Source: an uncultured Verrucomicrobiota bacterium (GTDB lineage Bacteria; Verrucomicrobiota; Verrucomicrobiia; Limisphaerales; SXTU01). From it: 9,850 nucleotides of DNA. Numbering within the stretch: the stretch's first letter is position 1; each line of letters begins with the position of its first letter. Positions 6,688 through 9,850 of the stretch are shown one piece after another. The DNA lies in the NCBI GenBank assembly GCA_903863315.1, contig CAIPBN010000159.1, positions 1 to 9,850 of the forward strand. The letters run 5' to 3'. The notes under the pieces were generated by a model. It made no database searches. It was given only the letters and a program-made list of their open reading frames with translations, and had not been told where the DNA came from. The position numbers and the translations under genes are program-made.

Positions 6688-7920
6688 ATGACCAAGCCCC
6701 TCTTCCTTGCCCTTGCCCTCGTAACCACCAACACCGCTTTCGCCGCGCCTGGCGACTGGCCCACCTGGCGCGGGCCCAAGCGCGACGGCATCTCCACCGA
6801 GACCGGCCTGCTCAAGCAATGGCCCGCCGGCGGCCCGCCGCTGGCGTGGAAAGCCACCGGCCTCGGCACCGGTTACTCCAGCGTCTCCGTCGTGGACGGA
6901 CGCGTCATAACGATGGGCGACGGTCCCGATGGCGCGCGTGTGCTCGCCTTCAGCGCCAAGGACGGCAGTCCGCTCTGGCAGTCCGAAGTCATTGGCAAGC
7001 CAGGCGGCAATTACGCCGGCACGCGCTGCACGCCGGCAGTTGACGGCGGCCTCGTGTATGCGCTCGCGCAGTTCGGCGACTTCGTCTGCCTCGACGCGAA
7101 GACCGGCAAGGTGCAGTGGACCAAGAGCCTGCAGAAGGACTTCGGTGGCGGCTACGCCGGCTGGAACTACACCGAAAGCCCGCTCGTGGACGGCAACAAA
7201 GTCCTGCTCACCCCCGGCGGGAAGAAAGGCGCGATGGTCGCCCTCGACAAGAAGACCGGTGCGCTGCTCTGGCAGAGCGGGCAGTGGACGGAGCGCGCGG
7301 CCTACTCCTCCATCGTCCCGTCGGACTTCGGCGGCAAACGCCACTACGTGCAGTTCACCGAGGAAAGCGTCTCCGGCATCGAGGCCGCGACCGGAAACTT
7401 GCTCTGGCGTGCGCCGCGCAAGGGCGCGACGGCGAGCATCCCCACACCCGTGCTCAGCGGCGACTTGGTCTTCGTCACTTCCGGCTACGGCGTCGGCTGC
7501 AATCTCTTTAAGCTCAAGGCGGATAGCGGTGGCATCACTACCGAGGAAGTCTATGCCAACAAGAACATCGTGAACCACCACGGCGGCGTCATCCTGCTCG
7601 GCAAACATCTCTACGGTCACTCCGACAGCGGCGGCTGGACCTGCATGGAGATGAGCACCGGTGAAGTCGCTTGGAAGAACGGCGGTGTGGGCAAGGGCGC
7701 GGTCACTTATGCCGACGGCCACTTCTACTGCCGCAGCGAAGGCGGCAAGGGCACCGTAGCCCTCGTGGAGGCCACGACTGTAGGCTACAAGGAAAAAGGC
7801 CGCTTCGACCAACCCGACCGCAGCAAACAAAACAGTTGGGCCCACCCGGTCATCGCCAACGGCAAACTCTACCTCCGCGACATGGACGTGCTGCTCTGCT
7901 ACGACGTGAAGCAAAAGTAG
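6688..7920 (+). CDS. Secreted PQQ-like beta-propeller protein, paralog 2
   Basis: Predicted exported beta-propeller protein of 410 residues, closest to paralog 1 (about 70-75% identical by eye, including 37 identical residues from A19 to K55). ATG 6688 starts a clear signal peptide (MTKPLFLALALV, cleavage near A19/A20). The open frame extends back to 6568 inside paralog 1, but that part is a shadow. It has the DWPTWRGP opening, repeated TGxxxW-type blade motifs, no haem motif, and the conserved histidines His297, His298, His307 and His311. It stops with TAG where paralog 1 has TGA, although the preceding 52 bp are identical. It lies 35 bp after paralog 1 with no promoter or Shine-Dalgarno sequence seen, so co-transcription is likely. 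Function unknown. Confidence 0.93.
   Translation: MTKPLFLALALVTTNTAFAAPGDWPTWRGPKRDGISTETGLLKQWPAGGPPLAWKATGLGTGYSSVSVVDGRVITMGDGPDGARVLAFSAKDGSPLWQSEVIGKPGGNYAGTRCTPAVDGGLVYALAQFGDFVCLDAKTGKVQWTKSLQKDFGGGYAGWNYTESPLVDGNKVLLTPGGKKGAMVALDKKTGALLWQSGQWTERAAYSSIVPSDFGGKRHYVQFTEESVSGIEAATGNLLWRAPRKGATASIPTPVLSGDLVFVTSGYGVGCNLFKLKADSGGITTEEVYANKNIVNHHGGVILLGKHLYGHSDSGGWTCMEMSTGEVAWKNGGVGKGAVTYADGHFYCRSEGGKGTVALVEATTVGYKEKGRFDQPDRSKQNSWAHPVIANGKLYLRDMDVLLCYDVKQK
7867..7918 (+). repeat. 52-bp direct repeat, copy 2
   Basis: Exact copy of 6599-6650, at the 3' end of paralog 2. The two copies lie 1268 bp apart in the same orientation, so unequal recombination between them could delete or amplify one propeller gene. 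Confidence 0.9.
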
Positions 7921-7956
7921 GTGGCGAAACTTGGCAATTCGTGCCTGACCAAAGAC

Positions 7957-8001
7957 ATGAGCGAAAAGATTCACCTTCGTGACGGGGCGCCATCCTCGTA
8001 A
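7957..8001 (+). other. Short upstream ORF, likely displaced 5' end of next gene
   Basis: ATG 7957 opens a 14-codon frame, MSEKIHLRDGAPSS, whose TAA stop (7999-8001) overlaps the ATG of the following gene as TAATG. Adding one G to the GGGG run at 7984-7987 would join MSEKIHLRDG in frame to GAILVMVKEG of the next gene, giving one smooth protein of 88 residues. It is therefore best read as the broken-off start of that gene. A genuine leader peptide with coupled translation is the alternative. Confidence 0.45.
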
Positions 8002-8222
8002 TGGTCAAGGAGGGCAAGTTGCTGCACCACTCGTTGAACATGGGGCTGCCGCACGCCGAGTTCGTCAAGCGTGCCACAGGTCCGCTCCCTGATGGGGCTT
8101 GGGTGGGAACTGTTTCGAAGGTCGAGGGGCGCGTTGCAGCGATGACGTCGAAGCACTTCTTCGGATACCAGATGCCTGCCCCTCCGGAGGTTGCTGAAGT
8201 TGTGAAGCGGGAGTTCGCCTGA
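8001..8222 (+). CDS. Small hypothetical protein, probably 5'-frameshifted
   Basis: A 73-residue protein from ATG 8001 to TGA 8222, not recognised. It reads like a real soluble domain, with segments such as LPHAEFVKRATG, PDGAWVGTVSKVEG, TSKHFFGYQMPAPPE and a charged end VAEVVKREFA. It has no signal peptide, membrane segment or known catalytic motif. By hand count about three quarters of its codons end in G or C, which looks somewhat lower than in the flanking propeller genes, and GTT and GCT are used more. In-frame codons directly upstream (AILV, back to a TGA at 7980-7982) also look protein-like, which supports a longer original gene starting at 7957. It sits between two members of a paralogous family that it does not resemble, so it may be an insertion or an unrelated cargo gene. 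No Shine-Dalgarno sequence. Confidence 0.6.
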   Translation: MVKEGKLLHHSLNMGLPHAEFVKRATGPLPDGAWVGTVSKVEGRVAAMTSKHFFGYQMPAPPEVAEVVKREFA

Positions 8223-8270
8223 GTGCGTCCAAAGCTGGACTAAAGCCTGCACCCAAAATCTGATTGTTCC

Positions 8271-9539
8271 ATGAAGCCAGCCTTGCTCCTTGCCCTGACC
8301 CTCACTTGTTCCGCCCTCGCCTCCACGCCCGACTGGCCGCAGTGGCGCGGCCCCAAGCAAGACGGCATTTCGCCCGAGAAGGGGTTGCTGAAGGAATGGC
8401 CCAGTGACGGTCCGCCGCTTGCGTGGCGCACCAAGGGCGTCGGCAGCGGCATGTCCAGTGTCTCCATCGCGAATGGCCGCATCTACACCTTGGGCAAGCG
8501 CAACCGCGATGGCGCGCAAGGGGTCTATGTCACCGCGCTCAACCTCGCCGACGGCAGCGAGGCTTGGGCCACCGCCATCACCACCGGCGGCGGTCCCAAC
8601 CCCAACGGCACGCCCACCGTGGACGGCAAGCTCCTCTTCGCCGTCGGCAACAACGGCGACCTCGCCTGCCTTGAAGCCGACACGGGCAAACTCGTTTGGA
8701 AGAAGAGTTACACTGCCGACTTCGGCGGCAAGTGCATGTCCGGCTGGGGCTACAGCGAATCGCCGCTCGTGGACGGCGACCGCCTCATCGTTGTGCCCGG
8801 CGCTCCTGACGCCGGCATCGCCGCGCTCAACAAGCAAACCGGCGAAGTGATCTGGAAGTCTGAAATCCCCGACATCGGCCGCGCGGGCAAGGACGGCGCG
8901 GGCTACACCGGCGTGGTCATCTCCCAAGGCGCGGGCGTGAAGCAATACGTCACCCTCACCGGGCGCGGACTCGTCAGCGTGTGCGCCACGGATGGCAAAT
9001 TCCTCTGGGGTTACAACCGCATCGCCAACGGCACCGCCGACATCCCCACGCCGATTGTGAAGGGCGACTACGTCTTCGGCTCCAGCGGCTACGGCGACGG
9101 TGGCACCGCGCTGGTGAAGCTCGTGAAGGACGGCGCGGGCGTGAAGGCCGAGGAAGTCTATTACCTCAAGGCCGGTGAACTGCAAAACCACCACGGCGGC
9201 ATGATTCTCCTCGGCGACCACGTTTACCTGGGCCACGGCCACAACAACGGTTTCCCCACCTGCGTCGAGCTGATGACCGGCAAGGTCGTCTGGGGCAAGG
9301 AGCGCGGCCCCGGCAGCGGCTCGGCGGCGATTGTCATGGCCGACGGACACCTCTACTTCCGCTACGAGGACGCCGTGATGGCGCTCATCGAAGCCACGCC
9401 CAAGGGCTACAACCTGAAGAGCTCCTTCACCCTCGCCAGCAAGAACGGCAAGAGCTGGCCGCATCCCGTCATCCACAACGGCAAGCTCTACATCCGCGAT
9501 CAGGACGCCCTGCTCTGCTACGAAGTCCGGAGCAAGTGA
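8271..9539 (+). CDS. Secreted PQQ-like beta-propeller protein, paralog 3
   Basis: Predicted exported beta-propeller protein of 422 residues, clearly related to paralogs 1 and 2 but more diverged. The signal peptide MKPALLLALTLTCSALA is likely cleaved after A17, and the mature protein opens with DWPQWRGP (21-28). Blade motifs include TGKLVWKKS and TGEVIWKS. The conserved segment NHHGG...H...GHGHN keeps His307, His308, His317 and His322, with one extra residue before the last. It ends in LLCYEVRSK. Compared with the others it has a longer early loop (LGKRNRDGAQG) and lacks the Cys in the SGYxxGCN segment. There is no haem motif or anchor. The gene is set apart from paralog 2 by 350 bp containing the small gene, so it may have its own promoter, though none was convincing. 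Function unknown. Confidence 0.93.
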   Translation: MKPALLLALTLTCSALASTPDWPQWRGPKQDGISPEKGLLKEWPSDGPPLAWRTKGVGSGMSSVSIANGRIYTLGKRNRDGAQGVYVTALNLADGSEAWATAITTGGGPNPNGTPTVDGKLLFAVGNNGDLACLEADTGKLVWKKSYTADFGGKCMSGWGYSESPLVDGDRLIVVPGAPDAGIAALNKQTGEVIWKSEIPDIGRAGKDGAGYTGVVISQGAGVKQYVTLTGRGLVSVCATDGKFLWGYNRIANGTADIPTPIVKGDYVFGSSGYGDGGTALVKLVKDGAGVKAEEVYYLKAGELQNHHGGMILLGDHVYLGHGHNNGFPTCVELMTGKVVWGKERGPGSGSAAIVMADGHLYFRYEDAVMALIEATPKGYNLKSSFTLASKNGKSWPHPVIHNGKLYIRDQDALLCYEVRSK

Positions 9540-9550
9540 TCCGTCCGTGA

Positions 9551-9570
9551 GCGGGACACTCCTGTCCCGC
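9551..9570 (+). terminator. Hairpin after paralog 3, possible terminator
   Basis: GCGGGACA (9551-9558) pairs perfectly with TGTCCCGC (9563-9570) around a CTCC loop, starting 12 nt after the paralog 3 stop codon. The downstream bases AGTTCCCTCTC are only pyrimidine-rich, not a T-run, so it may be a REP-like repeat instead of an intrinsic terminator. Confidence 0.35.
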
Positions 9571-9602
9571 AGTTCCCTCTCGGAGAAATTCCCCGCTCTG
9601 GC

Positions 9603-9668
9603 GGAGTGCCGAGCATTGCTCGGCCGGAACACCCTCACTCGCTCAGGCCGAGTAATGCTCGGCGCTCC
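9603..9668. repeat. Inverted pair of GCCGAG/CTCGGC palindromes
   Basis: The 23-nt segment 9603-9625 is itself palindromic (GCCGAGCA-T-TGCTCGGC at 9608-9624). It recurs in reverse complement at 9646-9668 with two mismatches. The two arms could form one long hairpin with a 20-nt loop or two small ones. The layout is typical of a paired REP element. Confidence 0.65.
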
Positions 9669-9693
9669 AAACTGATGCCCCACGGCGCACCCC

Positions 9694-9722
9694 TTGACTT
9701 TGCCCCGCCGCTTCCGAAAACT
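9694..9722 (+). promoter_or_regulatory. Weak candidate promoter for glycyl-tRNA synthetase
   Basis: TTGACT (9694-9699) is a good -35 match, and 17 nt later stands AAAACT (9717-9722), a poor -10 match. The start codon follows at 9732, so the transcript would be leaderless or nearly so. Tentative. Confidence 0.25.
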
Positions 9723-9731
9723 CCGCGCCCT

Positions 9732-9850
9732 ATGGCCGAACCGAAAGAGAATGTGCTGATGGAGAAGATCACGTCGCTGTGCAAGCGGCGCGGGTTCATT
9801 TTTCAATCCTCCGAGATCTACGGCGGCATCCAGGGCTTTTGGGACTACGG
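9732..9850 (+). CDS. glyQS: Glycyl-tRNA synthetase, single-subunit type, N-terminal fragment
   Basis: The window ends after 39 complete codons of this gene. The N-terminus has MEKITSLCKRRGFIFQSS at residues 10-27, followed by EIYGG and GFWDYG up to the edge. This is the hallmark opening (motif-1 region) of the class II alpha2-type glycyl-tRNA synthetase, which attaches glycine to tRNA-Gly in the cytoplasm and is essential. The bacterial two-subunit form GlyQ/GlyS does not start this way. ATG 9732 was chosen because it leads directly into the conserved block. No Shine-Dalgarno sequence is seen. It marks the return to housekeeping sequence after the accessory genes. In many genomes the same gene is labelled glyS. 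Confidence 0.93.
   Translation, partial: MAEPKENVLMEKITSLCKRRGFIFQSSEIYGGIQGFWDY

Larger units (their letters stand above)
9540..9731. other. Intergenic spacer with three palindromes
   Basis: This 192-bp spacer separates the accessory propeller cluster from the glycyl-tRNA synthetase gene and contains no protein gene. It holds a hairpin at 9551-9570, a pair of inverted near-identical palindromes at 9603-9668, and a possible promoter at 9694-9722. Confidence 0.6.

Noticed and set aside
6631..7974. Minus-strand open frame of 447 codons opposite paralog 2
   Set aside because: A mirror of the propeller gene. The similar frame opposite paralog 1 (5438-6685) arises from the same codon bias, not from selection.
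5414..9539. Propellers as PQQ-dependent alcohol or sugar dehydrogenases
   Set aside because: They are about 410-420 residues, lack a haem CxxCH and show no quinoprotein catalytic residues that I can identify, so only the fold is claimed.
7971..9806. Long minus-strand open frame (611 codons) across paralog 3 and the spacer
   Set aside because: It is antisense to a clear gene and runs through the palindromic spacer and the glycyl-tRNA synthetase start. Composition is Ala/Val/Arg/Gly-rich with no recognisable domain, as expected from GC-rich third positions.

Overview
The window is GC-rich bacterial chromosome, most likely from the Verrucomicrobiota (a Pedosphaera/Limisphaerales-like lineage). 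A planctomycete is a less likely alternative. The case rests on family recognition, not on any search: three secreted beta-propeller proteins with the N-terminal W-x-x-WRGP signature common in Planctomycetes and Verrucomicrobia, a large secreted PPC/TIG-type protein of the same distribution, GC-rich REP-like palindromes between genes, and start codons with almost no Shine-Dalgarno sequences.

Layout. Positions 1-119 carry no protein gene but hold a degenerate 3' portion of a tRNA-Ser(GCU) gene (about 11-77, + strand), which may mark an old integration site. Positions 120-2062 (- strand) hold a two-gene operon: a secreted alpha/beta hydrolase (upstream) and a Gfo/Idh/MocA-family oxidoreductase separated from it by 5 nt. 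A roughly 310-bp divergent intergenic region follows. Then comes a 922-residue exported protein with TIG-like and PPC-like domains and an unusual Lys/Glu/Ala coiled-coil segment (2375-5143, +). A 270-bp spacer with strong palindromes and a good sigma70-like promoter leads into three paralogous secreted PQQ-like beta-propeller proteins on the + strand (5414-6652, 6688-7920, 8271-9539). A small unrecognised gene (8001-8222) lies between the second and third and looks frameshifted at its 5' end. After a spacer with three palindromes, the window ends in the first 39 codons of single-subunit glycyl-tRNA synthetase (9732 onward), a housekeeping gene.

How they may work together. Five of the proteins (hydrolase, PPC protein, three propellers) carry signal peptides, so the region is mostly an exported protein set. 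The hydrolase/oxidoreductase pair fits carbohydrate or acyl-sugar breakdown, with deacylation outside the cytoplasm and NAD(P)-dependent sugar conversion inside. The propellers lack haem motifs and look like stand-alone propellers. They share an invariant four-histidine cluster that could bind metal. No complete, recognisable new system is proven here. The least explained parts are the tRNA remnant, the propeller family with its histidine cluster, the frameshifted small gene, and the coiled-coil segment inside the PPC protein.
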